Positions 1 through 10,400 are shown, counted from the stretch's first letter. The stretch is 64,000 nucleotides of DNA from Parapedobacter sp964498395 (GCA_964498395.1 CAZCHE010000001.1:248001-312000); one strand, 5' to 3'. Notes: a model not told the origin generated them from the sequence alone. Made by a program: numbers and translations.

Positions 1-174
1 ATAAGCCATTGTTCTGAAGAACCTATTTAAAACTTATCTAATCATTTTTTTTGGTCTCGTCTGAGACGAGATTAAATTTCTCGTGATAGGCTTCCTGCTA
101 TCACTGTGAAATTTGCCTTGATTCGCTCAAAAATAGCCTGTAAAAATTCTAATCATATAAATTTCAAACAGGCG
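1..174. other. Edge region downstream of imuB with two hairpins
   Basis: No gene is seen here. Two inverted repeats stand out: TCTCGTC/GACGAGA with a 3-base loop at about 56-72, and GTGATAG/CTATCAC at 83-89 and 98-104. Neither is followed by a clear T tract on either strand, so a terminator role is only possible. In many genomes a dnaE2-type polymerase gene follows imuB; if present here it would lie beyond base 1. Confidence 0.4.
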
Positions 175-1677
175 CTAAGCAAAAAAGCCATGTAGGTACC
201 ATTGGCTCGGGTGGTTATCCCCGTAGTGCCCCGAGCGGAACAGCCAGTACCTGCGGCCCTTGTCGTCCTCCACATAATAATAATCACGGTGTTCGCCCTT
301 GTCCATCCACCATTCCCGCTCGATGCGTTCCGGCCCATCAGCCCTCTTGATAGTATGCACCTCTCCCCGATGCCTGAATAGCATCGGCGGGTAGTCTGGT
401 ATTGGTGCAGCCACCTCCACGGGTTCCGGCTTGGCGAGCAACTGCGTGGGGCGTGGTCTGTCTTTGGGCCAGGGGATGGCGGGGCGTTCGCCGATAGATC
501 GTGCCAGTTTGATGGAGCGCTCGGGCCAATGGTGTTCATCGGGCAGGTAGCGGTTGATGGCCAGGGTGCCATCGCGCCCCTTCAGGCGGTCAAGCAATTC
601 AGCCAGCGAAGTGTCTTCCAGTCCTGCGGCTTCCCCCCACAAGGCTTCCTGCACGGGATCGGCGTCCTCCACCTTGGGGGCTTCCAGTACAAACAGTTCG
701 ATTCCCAGTGCGGGTTCGATTTTCGGTATCCGCAAGGCAAATAACTTGGAAAGGTGTGGTACGCTGGCGGTTGGCCTGTTAGTGCTGATGCCCACCTGTA
801 CGGTTTTACCATCCACACGGTGACATTTCAGCACGGCTGTCCGCAGGCCCTTGCCCTCGCCCGACAGTCGCTTGCAAAGTGCTCCCAGCAGTCGCTGTAC
901 CGCCAGTTCGATTCCCACCGCCGTTCGTATGGACTCCAGGCAGGGTAGCCGTTCGGTATAAGGCAATATGGGTTTCAGGGGCTGGACGTGTTCATCTTCC
1001 TTCCCCAGTGCTTGGTACAATCGCAGCAGCGTCGTCTCGCCGAATCGTCTACGGAGCACTGCAGGAGGCATCCCCATGAAACTGCCCACCGTGCGCAGCC
1101 CCAGCTTGTGCAGGCGTTCCACCGTGTCGGATTCCAGCCGTAATGCCGCGGACGGTAGTGATAGCAGGGCTTCCCGTTGCCTGCCGCTTTCCACGATGGG
1201 TGACACCTTGCCGAAGCGAGCCACGGCCCAGGCTGTACCCATCGTATCGGCCATAGCCATTCGGGCATGGAATCCCTTTTTTCGAAAGTTGGATACGATT
1301 GCTTTCAGGTAAGGTTTTTCGCCGCCCCACAGATGGGTGCAGCCGCTGGTATCCAGGAGCAGCCCATCCGGTGGATCGACGGCTGCGAATGGTGTATAGC
1401 GGAGACACCACAGGCCGAGTGCCTCCAATAGCTTCCCGGCTAGGCCTGGTCGATCATCGATGACTTCAAGCCCCGGCAAGAAAGCTTTGGCATCAGCGAC
1501 CACCATGCCCGGGGATATTCCCTGTGATTCCGCTAGGGGATTTGCCGCAGTCACCACCATGCGCCCATGCGTGGGCGCGGCCAGCACAAACGGCACGTCG
1601 TGGAGTTCGGGCCGCTGTAGCACCATGCGGTCCGTCATAAGGTAGCGTAGCCATATCGAAGCGAAGCGTTTTCTCAT
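175..1677 (-). CDS. imuB: ImuB-like Y-family DNA polymerase homologue
   Basis: Y-family polymerase-like protein of 500 residues, the ImuB subunit of the ImuA-ImuB-DnaE2 mutagenic repair cassette. The N-terminus carries the palm-like pattern seen in the family (FASIWLRYL, then AANPLAESQGISPGM and a DTSGCTHLWGG acidic loop), followed by a helix-hairpin-helix type stretch (LHKLGLRTVGSFMGMPPAVL). ImuB proteins usually lack full catalytic residues and act as a hub that binds the beta clamp and DnaE2. I chose the ATG at 1677; the frame also has a TTG at 1683. The gene begins only 6 bases after the imuA stop, so the two are surely co-transcribed. No dnaE2 is visible before the window ends. Confidence 0.88.
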   Translation of the reverse strand: MRKRFASIWLRYLMTDRMVLQRPELHDVPFVLAAPTHGRMVVTAANPLAESQGISPGMVVADAKAFLPGLEVIDDRPGLAGKLLEALGLWCLRYTPFAAVDPPDGLLLDTSGCTHLWGGEKPYLKAIVSNFRKKGFHARMAMADTMGTAWAVARFGKVSPIVESGRQREALLSLPSAALRLESDTVERLHKLGLRTVGSFMGMPPAVLRRRFGETTLLRLYQALGKEDEHVQPLKPILPYTERLPCLESIRTAVGIELAVQRLLGALCKRLSGEGKGLRTAVLKCHRVDGKTVQVGISTNRPTASVPHLSKLFALRIPKIEPALGIELFVLEAPKVEDADPVQEALWGEAAGLEDTSLAELLDRLKGRDGTLAINRYLPDEHHWPERSIKLARSIGERPAIPWPKDRPRPTQLLAKPEPVEVAAPIPDYPPMLFRHRGEVHTIKRADGPERIEREWWMDKGEHRDYYYVEDDKGRRYWLFRSGHYGDNHPSQWYLHGFFA

Positions 1678-1683
1678 TGCCAA

Positions 1684-2427
1684 TCAACTAATTTTCTTCC
1701 ATTGGGCAGGTCTCCCATTCGTTTGTGGGGGCCGTACCGCCGACACGAAGTGCCCATCAGACCATGTGATTTGCCAGCGCCCACCATTGCCGTTGCGTAC
1801 TTTTAGTAATTCCACTTCCCAATGGGGGGTGCCCACGCCCGGCACCTCATCTATGCACACACTGGGCAGGGGTTTGATGTGCCAGCGCGCGGCACAGGCT
1901 GTGGCACCGATATGGTGTGGTGTGCTGCGCAATACGAGCCCTGTCACCCCGCTTTTCTCCACGACTAGCTGTAGCCTGCGCGACTGCGCGAAATCCATCT
2001 CCGGGAGTTCGGCGACCACCGCTCCCAAGCCTTTGCATTTGAGTGCTTCTTCCATGGCCCAGCGCACGTCTTTATCGCGAGCCATGTTGACGAAGATGAT
2101 CCGATCAGGTGCTGCATGGAAAGTCTTGATCGCCGGGGGGAATAGCAGGCGCGATGTACCGATCCAAAGACATACTTTGCCACCGTCCATGAGACGGGAT
2201 AGCAGCCCGCCAATGAAGCCGCTCGTGGCGGCGCTTTCCTCCCGGCATCCGCTGATGAATTCGTGTACCGCACGGATGGGAAACACGCCGTTCGGGAAGG
2301 CCCCTTCCACGGGACCAAGACCGATTTTGTCCTTGGGGTGTTCCGGTGGAGCAAAGCCCTGCCAACGCAAAATATCCTTTTGCAATCGGCCGATGATTTC
2401 ACTTCTGTTGTCTATTGATGCAGCCAT
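1684..2427 (-). CDS. imuA: ImuA-like RecA-related protein of the SOS mutagenesis cassette
   Basis: About 247 residues, resembling the RecA-fold ImuA/SulA-like family found directly upstream of imuB. The pattern fits a degenerate RecA core: GAFPNGVFPIRAVHEFISG near the start, then GGKVCLWIGTS and a VVAELPEMDFAQSRRLQLV segment. In studied cassettes ImuA helps load the ImuB-DnaE2 complex for translesion synthesis. The open frame extends to an ATG at 2451, but that codon lies inside the predicted -7 box, so the ATG at 2427 is the likely start. Regulation by a LexA/S24-type repressor is inferred from the palindrome in the promoter. Confidence 0.8.
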   Translation of the reverse strand: MAASIDNRSEIIGRLQKDILRWQGFAPPEHPKDKIGLGPVEGAFPNGVFPIRAVHEFISGCREESAATSGFIGGLLSRLMDGGKVCLWIGTSRLLFPPAIKTFHAAPDRIIFVNMARDKDVRWAMEEALKCKGLGAVVAELPEMDFAQSRRLQLVVEKSGVTGLVLRSTPHHIGATACAARWHIKPLPSVCIDEVPGVGTPHWEVELLKVRNGNGGRWQITWSDGHFVSAVRPPQTNGRPAQWKKIS

Positions 2428-2448
2428 GCCATTCCCGAATTGGAATAG

Positions 2449-2480
2449 CAAACATAATACTAATTTTATTAGTAATCAAA
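2449..2480 (-). promoter_or_regulatory. imuAB promoter with embedded palindromic operator
   Basis: Read on the minus strand there is a TTTG (-33) at 2477-2480 and TATGTTTG (-7, consensus TAnnTTTG) at 2449-2456, 20 bases apart. Between them lies a perfect inverted repeat TACTAAT-TTT-ATTAGTA at 2458-2474. A repressor bound there would block sigma factor directly. A LexA-like SOS repressor is the natural candidate because the promoter drives a mutagenesis cassette; no repressor gene is in the window. Confidence 0.75.
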
Positions 2481-2550
2481 ATGTTTCTTAAGATGTGTTT
2501 AGTGATTGGTGGTTGATATAAGAAAGGATAGCTTTATTTCGAATGGTGTA

Positions 2551-2599
2551 AGCCGCAGGCTGTACAGCCTGCGGCTGGGGGTTAACAAGGCTTAACCCC
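2551..2599. terminator. Two tandem hairpins between GH5 and imuA
   Basis: A perfect 26-base palindrome (AGCCGCAGGCTG and its complement) at 2551-2576 is followed after one base by GGGGTTAA/TTAACCCC (2578-2585 and 2592-2599). They lie just past the stop of the GH5 gene and upstream of the imuAB promoter, so they probably end the mannan transcript. There is no long T tract. Confidence 0.6.
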
Positions 2600-2605
2600 A
2601 TGGAT

Positions 2606-3814
2606 TTATGGCGTACTGTTTGGATACACCAAATGAGGGTAATGATAATGGAAATCGTTTGTACCGGGCGTAATTGTGGCAAATGCCCCATAACCATCAT
2701 CTTCATGGGGATTTTTCCAAGCGCACACGCCAGCATAGCCATTCCAGTACGACTGCTTATAGTAGTTGGCCAGTGTGATATTCCACCCGCAACAATTGGA
2801 ATGCGTGGATGGCGTTACGTTGTAGCCCGGCGTTTCGCCAATAAGTACTGGACGAGCCCCATTGTCTAGCCAATAGCCGATTGATGTTTCAAACGGCCCG
2901 CTGGAAGATTGCCATTGGTACCAATGCGGCGACCAGAAATCAAGGTAGGCGTTTGGATTGTTGTATTGTGCTTGTAGGGATGCGTTACTGTAGTTGTTAC
3001 CGCCATAAGAATCCCAACCGCTGTAACGATCGCTGTTGAAAATAATCCACATCGAGCCTACCGTGACAGGTTTCGCACTATAGGTGTTAATGGCTGCGGC
3101 GCACATGGCCACAAAACGGACTACATGATCGCGTGGGAGGTATCCACAATTGGCATCTCGCCACATGTGTTCCGGCTCGTTGCAAATGTCATAACCCATT
3201 ACGTAAGGTTCATTTTCATAGCGCTGCAAAAACGGGATCAGAAAATATTCAATGTACCATTGGGTTTTATTTTGATCGGTGATGATATCTCGGAACTGAT
3301 TGTAATACCAACTTCCCTCGTCTTTCACCATATCAAAGGACCAAAAGGTAGGCATGATGTAGATACCCTTGCTACTGGCGATGGCCACAAGATCATCCAT
3401 GTCTTGCCAAAATTGGGCGCTTGCACCGGTGACCAAGCCATCGCCGTTGAGGCTGGGGCTGGAGTTGCCCGATCCATGTATCCATATACGAGCCAGATTG
3501 ATATGATTGTCTTGATAACGCTGAAACTCATTGTTCCACCACGTGTAATTGAAGTTTTTGCCGAGAAAATCCAGGCTCCAATCACTTTGTGGTTGCCAAG
3601 CAGTGTTGATTCCGTTGAAGAAAATCTCATTGCCATTAACTTGGAATTTGCTTCCAGCAATTGTAACGTCCAGTGGGCCTGCTGTACTCAGCATAGCTAC
3701 TGGGGCTTCGGCTGATAGCGGAGCATGGTGAGCCTGCTCCAACAGTTCGTGGTGTTGACAGGCAGACAGCCCGAGAAAAATTGGGCATAGAAAGGCTAAA
3801 CATGAATTTTTCAT
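2606..3814 (-). CDS. GH5 family endo-beta-mannanase-like lipoprotein
   Basis: A 402-residue secreted glycoside hydrolase. The N-terminus is a lipoprotein signal with lipobox LSAC (Cys19). The body has the GH5 barrel pattern: FFNGINTAW near residue 66, ARIWIHGSG near 108, the acid/base Glu213 in DICNEPE, and the nucleophile Glu327 in LIGETPG. GH5 with a preserved Arg-Asn-Glu-Glu layout cuts beta-1,4 backbones; placement next to GH26, a susCD pair and the mannobiose pathway points to mannan rather than cellulose. It is the last gene of the susC operon, 50 bases after GH26, and would act at the cell surface on polymer. Substrate assignment is by context and needs assay. Confidence 0.85.
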   Translation of the reverse strand: MKNSCLAFLCPIFLGLSACQHHELLEQAHHAPLSAEAPVAMLSTAGPLDVTIAGSKFQVNGNEIFFNGINTAWQPQSDWSLDFLGKNFNYTWWNNEFQRYQDNHINLARIWIHGSGNSSPSLNGDGLVTGASAQFWQDMDDLVAIASSKGIYIMPTFWSFDMVKDEGSWYYNQFRDIITDQNKTQWYIEYFLIPFLQRYENEPYVMGYDICNEPEHMWRDANCGYLPRDHVVRFVAMCAAAINTYSAKPVTVGSMWIIFNSDRYSGWDSYGGNNYSNASLQAQYNNPNAYLDFWSPHWYQWQSSSGPFETSIGYWLDNGARPVLIGETPGYNVTPSTHSNCCGWNITLANYYKQSYWNGYAGVCAWKNPHEDDGYGAFATITPGTNDFHYHYPHLVYPNSTP

Positions 3815-3864
3815 GGCATATCATCATTAAGTGAATAAATAATTGGTGTTCGTTGGAAAGCAAG

Positions 3865-4893
3865 TTACCAATTAGGCATTTCATCGAGCGTAATCACATT
3901 TTCCGCTTGATGCAATTGCTGCAGTTCAGTATCACTATTTTTTTCGTAGACCAATTCAGACCAACCCATGAAGAATGTCCACCGAGGTTGGGTGGCCAGT
4001 TGCGCGGCTGTTGGGTATTTCTGGCATTCGCCGATAGCAATGGGTTTGCCATTGGCCACCCGTACCATGGCGGCATATTTGGCATCAGAAAAGCCGCTTG
4101 CATCATCATAAATATCCAATGATGCAATCTCCCAATACGCATCGCCGGGATTGTAGGCGTCCACATCGGTGTCTAATGTTTGGAAATCTTGCACATTCCA
4201 TACCCAGATCAGGTTAGTGAGTTCCTTGGTTTTCGTCATGTAATCGTGGGTGATTTGGTAGAGACGGCGGGTACCGTTTGGTCCCGGGCGCCCGCCCCAC
4301 CAAAACTTGCCTTGGTTCATCTCGTGCAATGGACGCCAAAGGACTTCTACCCCCTGATCCCTAAGTTGGGCCAGGTATATGGATACTTCGTCCATCATGG
4401 CTTTCCACCGGTCATTGAGTGGGGTTCCGTCGGTGATGAGTTCATTCCATTGGGTATCGTTGAGGTTGCTCAATACACCTTGCCCATCATCCCAGCCGCA
4501 GGGTTGGGATAACGCCGGGTTACAGGCATGCCACATGATGTTAACGATGGCTCCTTGGTTCCACTGCTTCAATGCCTCGGCAATCATGGTGCCTCGGTTA
4601 TCGATATTGTCTTGCTGGAACAGAAAATCGCCACTCCATAATCCAGGGTATTTACCCGTGGTGTTAAAGATTTCATCCGTCCACCGTGCGGGCGTAGCGT
4701 TGGGTTCGCGGTTATGGATGCCCGCCACGGTCTTGCGGCCAGATATTTCGTATAGGTAATCAAGACTCTTGAAGCCTGTATTGGGCTTTTCCTCTTCTTG
4801 GGTCTCTTGTTCTTGGATGCCAGGCTTGTCCTTGCAGGCCCCAAGGGCAACAAAGCTAATCAGAGCTAGTGTGCTAAATAGAATCAATTTCAT
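3865..4893 (-). CDS. GH26 beta-1,4-mannanase lipoprotein
   Basis: A 342-residue lipoprotein (lipobox LGAC, Cys20, followed by a Glu-rich linker typical of surface export in Bacteroidota). The GH26 barrel is clear: WSGDFLF near residue 87, IVNIMWHACNP near 116, acid/base Glu191 in WRPLHEMN, and nucleophile Glu289 in IAIGECQ. GH26 enzymes cleave beta-1,4-mannosidic links in mannan, glucomannan and galactomannan, giving mannobiose or oligomers. It sits between the SusE-like protein and GH5, and is expected to feed SusC/SusD and then the epimerase and GH130 phosphorylase further along the locus. Confidence 0.92.
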   Translation of the reverse strand: MKLILFSTLALISFVALGACKDKPGIQEQETQEEEKPNTGFKSLDYLYEISGRKTVAGIHNREPNATPARWTDEIFNTTGKYPGLWSGDFLFQQDNIDNRGTMIAEALKQWNQGAIVNIMWHACNPALSQPCGWDDGQGVLSNLNDTQWNELITDGTPLNDRWKAMMDEVSIYLAQLRDQGVEVLWRPLHEMNQGKFWWGGRPGPNGTRRLYQITHDYMTKTKELTNLIWVWNVQDFQTLDTDVDAYNPGDAYWEIASLDIYDDASGFSDAKYAAMVRVANGKPIAIGECQKYPTAAQLATQPRWTFFMGWSELVYEKNSDTELQQLHQAENVITLDEMPNW

Positions 4894-4930
4894 GGTGTCG
4901 CAAGTTAATTAAAAAATGTAAAGGGTCGAT

Positions 4931-5878
4931 CTAATCGATTTTCTGGATATCTATCCATAGCCGGCGCGGCCGCTTGACAAATTTGTCGTAATCGCTATAA
5001 ATGTTGTCCCAATCATCGCTACCAGTCAAGCTGAATGTCAGTGAATGATCGGTGATTTGTTTGCTGAGGCCATTGCCCAGATCCTGTGTGCCGGCGCCTA
5101 CGAATTCGCCCACACTAGTGGTGCCATCAGCGAAGGTAAAGGTAATGGTGTTAGCCGTGTAGTCGCGCTCCCAGGTGCCTTGTTCCGTGGGTATTTTTCG
5201 GTATAACGGATTCAGGTCGGTTTGCGGGTTGGCCACGTAGAGGAAGTTCGCGTAAGAACCATCGACACCTGCATCGTTTATGAAAGTGCCATAGGTGTTT
5301 CCATCGTCGGTGACGCCAATAAACTCGAATTGGAGCGTATTGTCATACTCGGCTTGCGGGCCGTCAGCTTCAGGCCAAAGCCAAGGTTTGTCGGTCATGT
5401 CCATTACTGCTCCACCGCCATATTCCGGCCCCGTACCGCCATATACGACAAAACGTTGCACTGAATAGGCGCCCAGGATACTTTCCTCGAACAGAGTGAG
5501 GGCTACGGTCCACTCGCGGCTCTCTCCAGACTCAGCGGTGACCGTATAGGTATAGCTGTTGCCATTGGCGGCGAAGTCTACGGCTTCTCCCGAAGCAGGG
5601 CTGACCGTGGATCGGTAGGATTGCTGCACAATAGGAGTAACGCGCGAGAGATCCGTGCCCTCCTGCATGAGCACACTTACTGATACGGTGGCGGTGGCGT
5701 GGTCTACCTGTGCAGGGCCTACCTGTACCAACCCTTCGCCCAGCGAGAAGGCTTCGATAGAACGCTCGTGGCTCACGACATCTTTGTAGGGGTCTTTCTT
5801 GCAAGCCGTAGACATAATCGTCAATACAAGGGCCAGTACGGCAGATATTCTTAAGGGATGTATGCGTTTCATTGTCAT
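4931..5878 (-). CDS. SusE-like surface glycan-binding lipoprotein
   Basis: A 315-residue lipoprotein with lipobox MSTAC (Cys near 26). The first third reads as a beta-sandwich with repeated TVSVSV and TYTVTAESGESREWTVALT strands, similar to the DUF5018/PKD-like domains found in proteins encoded right after susD. The remainder is rich in aromatic and Gly/Asp residues and ends LWIDIQKID, without catalytic motifs I recognise. By position (5 bases after susD) it is inferred to bind mannan at the cell surface and raise capture efficiency. The start could be the first ATG at 5878 or the second two codons later. Confidence 0.75.
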   Translation of the reverse strand: MTMKRIHPLRISAVLALVLTIMSTACKKDPYKDVVSHERSIEAFSLGEGLVQVGPAQVDHATATVSVSVLMQEGTDLSRVTPIVQQSYRSTVSPASGEAVDFAANGNSYTYTVTAESGESREWTVALTLFEESILGAYSVQRFVVYGGTGPEYGGGAVMDMTDKPWLWPEADGPQAEYDNTLQFEFIGVTDDGNTYGTFINDAGVDGSYANFLYVANPQTDLNPLYRKIPTEQGTWERDYTANTITFTFADGTTSVGEFVGAGTQDLGNGLSKQITDHSLTFSLTGSDDWDNIYSDYDKFVKRPRRLWIDIQKID

Positions 5879-5883
5879 GTCGT

Positions 5884-7404
5884 TTAAGGGTTCATCAAAG
5901 GGTTAGAATCGATTTCACGTTGTGGAATAGGAAAGAAATAGGCACCACTGGTGATGGTTTTGCCATATTGCTGTACTAATACGCTTTCCATGGCGTTGGT
6001 ACGGCGCAAGTCGAATAGGCGGTGCCCTTCGAAAGCCAGCTCGAGTGCCCGTTCGGCTACCACGGCTTCCCTGAAGGCTTGTATGTCTAAGCCGGCAGGT
6101 AGGGGTTGCAAACCTGCCCGTTGGCGGATGCGATTGACCGCTGCATATCCGTCTGTAGTAGGGCCGGAGGCTTCCGCATACACCAGCAGGATGTCTGAAT
6201 ACCGGATGACGGGAGAATTGGCACTCATTTTATCGGCATCACGAAGGGGATCGATGTACTTTCGCGAGAAGGGCCGCGAAAAGTCATTGATATCAAATTC
6301 GATGGTTTGTCCGTCCGGATTGATTACCGATGATACAATGAGTTGCGTTTTGCGTTTGTCTGTATCGTCATAGCTGTTGTAAATGGCCGCTTCGGTCTGG
6401 AAATGGTTCCAACCACGGCCGATGTAGATGGTTTCACTATTGGGGTCAATAGGGTCATATGCGATGTGCATGTCAAAGCCAGGGTCTGCCAAAAACATGT
6501 TGGGCAGTTTGGTGTAGTTGCCTTCGCGTTCGCCTAAGCGATCTACAGCGGCATCGAAAATATGCTCGGAAATCGACGCATTTTTGTAAATTTCTACATT
6601 CCAGATATCGGGAAGCCAGTCGGTAAAACCAAAAGCGCTCTGTTGGTTGATCACCTTGTCTGCGTAATCACGGGCCTGTGTGTAATGCTGCTCGGCATCG
6701 GTTACGAAGTCATAACCTACCGAGCCTGATGCTTTGGATGATGCCAAATGAAGGTATACTTTGGCCAATAGCGATTGTGCCGCCACCTTGTTAGCCCGGC
6801 CTTCATCATTTTTGAATAATGTCATTAGCGATTCGGATTGCACCAAGTCGCTGATGATCACGTCATACACTTCGGCAATGGGTGACTTTTCTACGGGAAT
6901 CTGTTCGGCAGACTCCAAAGGGTCCAACCGCAAGGGGATTTGTCCAAAAAGCCTTACCAAGTTGAAGTAATGCAATGCCCGCAGAAAATAGGCCTCGCCC
7001 ACAATTTGGTCGATACCTGTTTGGGGCATATTGGGGGTATTGGGTACGTGCGCAATGACAGCATTTGCACGGGCTACCCCGCGATAGGCGTAAGTCCAGA
7101 TGTTGTCGAGGTCAGCATTGGTGGATGTGGTACGTAATTGGTCCAGCTCTGCGTTGGCCTGTCCCGCATCGGGTTTATGGGTGAGGTTTTCAGTGGGTAA
7201 CTCGGTGACGATGTAATAGCCCCTGGAGTAATAGCCCACTTCCGGCAGGATGGAATAGGCGTAGATTAGGCCCGAAAGGGCATCTGCCTCCGTTTTATAG
7301 AATGATCCCGTATTGATTAGCCCATAGGGCTTTTCTTCCAGCTTAGCACAACTGCCCAGTAATATCCCTGCTGCCAGTATTGTTGTATATATTTTTGCTT
7401 TCAT
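5884..7404 (-). CDS. SusD/RagB family outer-membrane nutrient-binding lipoprotein
   Basis: A 506-residue SusD-like protein. The lipobox is LGSC (Cys19). Typical features follow: an early GSFYKTEADALSGLIYAY helix, TPR-like helices with AEAYFLRALHYFNLVRLFG near residue 135, and the C-terminal SusD signature with VRYSDILLVYAEA, AVNRIRQRAGL and the FREAVVAERALELAFEGHRLFDLRRT block. SusD proteins form the lid on the SusC pore and bind oligosaccharides. The gene lies 24 bases after susC and within the mannanase operon, so mannan oligomers are the probable ligand. Confidence 0.95.
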   Translation of the reverse strand: MKAKIYTTILAAGILLGSCAKLEEKPYGLINTGSFYKTEADALSGLIYAYSILPEVGYYSRGYYIVTELPTENLTHKPDAGQANAELDQLRTTSTNADLDNIWTYAYRGVARANAVIAHVPNTPNMPQTGIDQIVGEAYFLRALHYFNLVRLFGQIPLRLDPLESAEQIPVEKSPIAEVYDVIISDLVQSESLMTLFKNDEGRANKVAAQSLLAKVYLHLASSKASGSVGYDFVTDAEQHYTQARDYADKVINQQSAFGFTDWLPDIWNVEIYKNASISEHIFDAAVDRLGEREGNYTKLPNMFLADPGFDMHIAYDPIDPNSETIYIGRGWNHFQTEAAIYNSYDDTDKRKTQLIVSSVINPDGQTIEFDINDFSRPFSRKYIDPLRDADKMSANSPVIRYSDILLVYAEASGPTTDGYAAVNRIRQRAGLQPLPAGLDIQAFREAVVAERALELAFEGHRLFDLRRTNAMESVLVQQYGKTITSGAYFFPIPQREIDSNPLMNP

Positions 7405-7428
7405 GATGTTATCACAATGGTCGTTTGG

Positions 7429-10400
7429 TTAGAATCCGATATTAAGTCCGAGTGAGAATGCGCGTGGGCGAGGATAGTTACCCCAGTTGATGCCGTCTTC
7501 GCCAACTTCTGGGTCGAATCCAGGATTGAACTTGGTAAACGTATACAGGTTGTTGGCAGAACAGAACAACCGGATACTACTCACTCCCTTGACGAAGCCC
7601 GAACGCACGTTGTAACCCAATGTAATGTTTTGCACACGGAGGAAAGATCCATCAGTGATGAAAAAGTCTGATGCCTTGTATCCACGCGTGTTGTTTGCCC
7701 TTGGGTAATCGTTATTTGGGTTATCAGGTGTCCAGCGAAGCATTTGGCGGCTAGGTGTCATTTTCTGCAAGTCAAACACATCGTTACCGTACACCCCATA
7801 AAGTTGGATAGCTAGGTCGAAGTTTTTGTAGCGCATGTCGGTATTGATGCTGTACAGGAAGCTTGGGGTGGGATCTCCGATGACGGTACGGTCGTAGGTC
7901 GGATCGATGGTGCGATCCGGCGTACCATCGGGTCCAGAGAGGTCCACATATTTGATTTCGCCGGGTTGTGCTTCTACGCCGAGAAGGCCTGCGTCTAGAC
8001 CCTCGTCCAGGGTTTGGATGATGCCGTTGGCGTGGTAACCGTAGAAGCTATACATGGGATAGCCCACGATGAAGTGGTTGGCATTTTGCCGGATCATCTC
8101 GATGAGCGCGCCGGTGACCACCCGATCGTTTTCACCCATGGAGATGACCTTGTTGCGATTGAGCGTGAAATTGCCGCCAAGGTTCCACGTAAATTCGCCT
8201 TCGCGTAAGATACGCGCATGGAGCCCCAATTCAATACCACGGTTGTCGATTTCGCCGTCATTTACCCATTGTTGGTCGAATCCCGATGAGGGCGATACGG
8301 TACGCTGCCGCAGCAGGTCGCTGGTGCGCTTGATGTAATAATCTGCAGTGAGTGTAAATCGCTGGTCGAGGATACCGATGTCAAGGCCTACGTCGAGTGA
8401 GCGAGTGGTCTCCCAGCGGAGGCTGCTATTGCCCAATCCGCCGACGATGGTGAGGCCCTGCTCGTTGTTTCCACTGGCTAGCCCAGGTCCGAAACCAGTA
8501 AGGAATCCATTTTGCGCACCAGTATAGTAGCGGTCCGTGCCGAAGCGATCGAGCGTTTGGTAAGGGGATATCCCTTGATTGCCCGTGAGCCCATAGCTAG
8601 CGCGGAGTTTCAGCTCGGAGAAGATGCCGAGAGACCTGATAAACTCCTCTTCATTGATTTTCCAAGCCACAGCGCCCGATGGAAAGAAAGCCCATTTGTT
8701 GTTGGCACCAAACTTTGTTGAGCCGTCCGCCCGGGCAGTCACTGTAAACAGGTACTTGTCCTGGAGTGTGTAATTGGCACGGCCGAACCATGAGTGTAGC
8801 GCCGAACGGTATAGGTTGTTGTTGATGACTTTGTTTGCCGCGCTATTGAGGTTTTCATTGCGGAGGTTGTCGTTTACGAAGTTCTGCCCGATGAGGCTGC
8901 TGGTGCGTGTGTTCGAATTCTGGATGGAAAATCCACCCACAATGTTGAGGTAATGGTCTTCGTTGAAATGTTTATCTATGGTCAGGTAGTTTTCGTTGAC
9001 CAGTTCCGTATTGTTGTAATTGCTGATTTGGCCGAAACCGGTATTTTCGTAACCCCTGAAGGTTACGGTCGACGGCTCGTATATATCGCCTACCGAATTG
9101 CCGTACTTGGTGCTGAGTTGTGTCCTGAATGACAGCCAATCCGTGAAGCGGATGTTAGCAAACACCGTGGCAAGCACATCGATGGTTTTGTTGGTATTCA
9201 ACACTTCGTTAGCCACGGCCATCGGATTGCCGAAATCCATGCTTGATATGCGAAAATAATTGCCATCTTCATCATACACGGGGAAAATACGCGACCGTCC
9301 GGGGCTAAGCCCCTGCCCGTTGTTTTGCGTGTGGGTGAGGATGATGTTGGTACCGGCTGAAACAGCATCACTGATTTTCTGGTCGAGATTAAGCCGCCCG
9401 GTATATTTGTCGAAGTCGTTATTGATAGCTAATCCTTGTTCTTTATAGTAATTGCCCGACATGGAGTATCGGGTGTTTTCAGACCCTCCGTCCACACCTA
9501 ATGTGTAGCTTTGCGAAAATGGATTACGGTATACCAGATCTAACCAATCGGTATTGTGGGGCCACTGCGGTTTGTTGGGCTCAAGTCCACGAAGTTCCGC
9601 GATAGATGGGTGGTATACTCCACTACGTACTTGGCCTAGGTAAGGTAATTGGCCTGGAGGAGTACCCCCATTCAATGCGGCTTCGTTGGCATATACAGCT
9701 TCCTCTACGGGATCGCGCCAGAGATCGGGTTGCACCGCTAGCACGGATAAGGTATTCAAGGTGCTCAACGTAATCCTTGGGGTACCGGCACGGGCTTTCT
9801 TCGTCGTTACCATGATGACCCCGTTGGCCCCACGCGAGCCATAAATAGCAGCGGAAGAAGCATCTTTCAACACCTCGATTGACTCGATGTCTTCGGGGTT
9901 GATTTGCCGGAGATCACCTCCGTCGCCCCAAGGGAAGCCATCGACCACTACTAATGGACTGTTGGAGCCGCTCAATGAACTGGTACCCCGGATTCGAAGG
10001 GTTGCTCCGGCACCCGGATGGCCACTGGGCACGATGACTTGCAACCCAGCGACCTTACCTTGCAACAATTGATCCATTGAAGCAGCGGGCGTGCGGTTGA
10101 GGTTGTCGCCCCGTAAAGTGGCTACTGATCCCGTTAGGTCGCTTTTGCGTACGGCTCCGTAACCGACGACCACTACATCGTCTAACGTTGTAAACGATGA
10201 TTTCATCACGACATCAAAAAAGGTCCGATTACCGATAGACACCTCTAGGGGTTCCATGGCTACATGGTTGAAGAGGAGGATACTGGCATCGGAGGATACT
10301 GAAATATCGAATTCACCAGCGTCATTCGTGGTTACGGTGGTGTTACCTCCTTTTACGGTCACGCCAGCAACAGGTTGGTCATTTTCGTCTTTGACAACCC

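Noticed and set aside
1..174. Start of dnaE2
   Set aside because: No open frame of the right kind is present in these bases.
529..1312. Plus-strand open frames opposite imuB
   Set aside because: They are antisense to a strongly conserved gene and show no family features.
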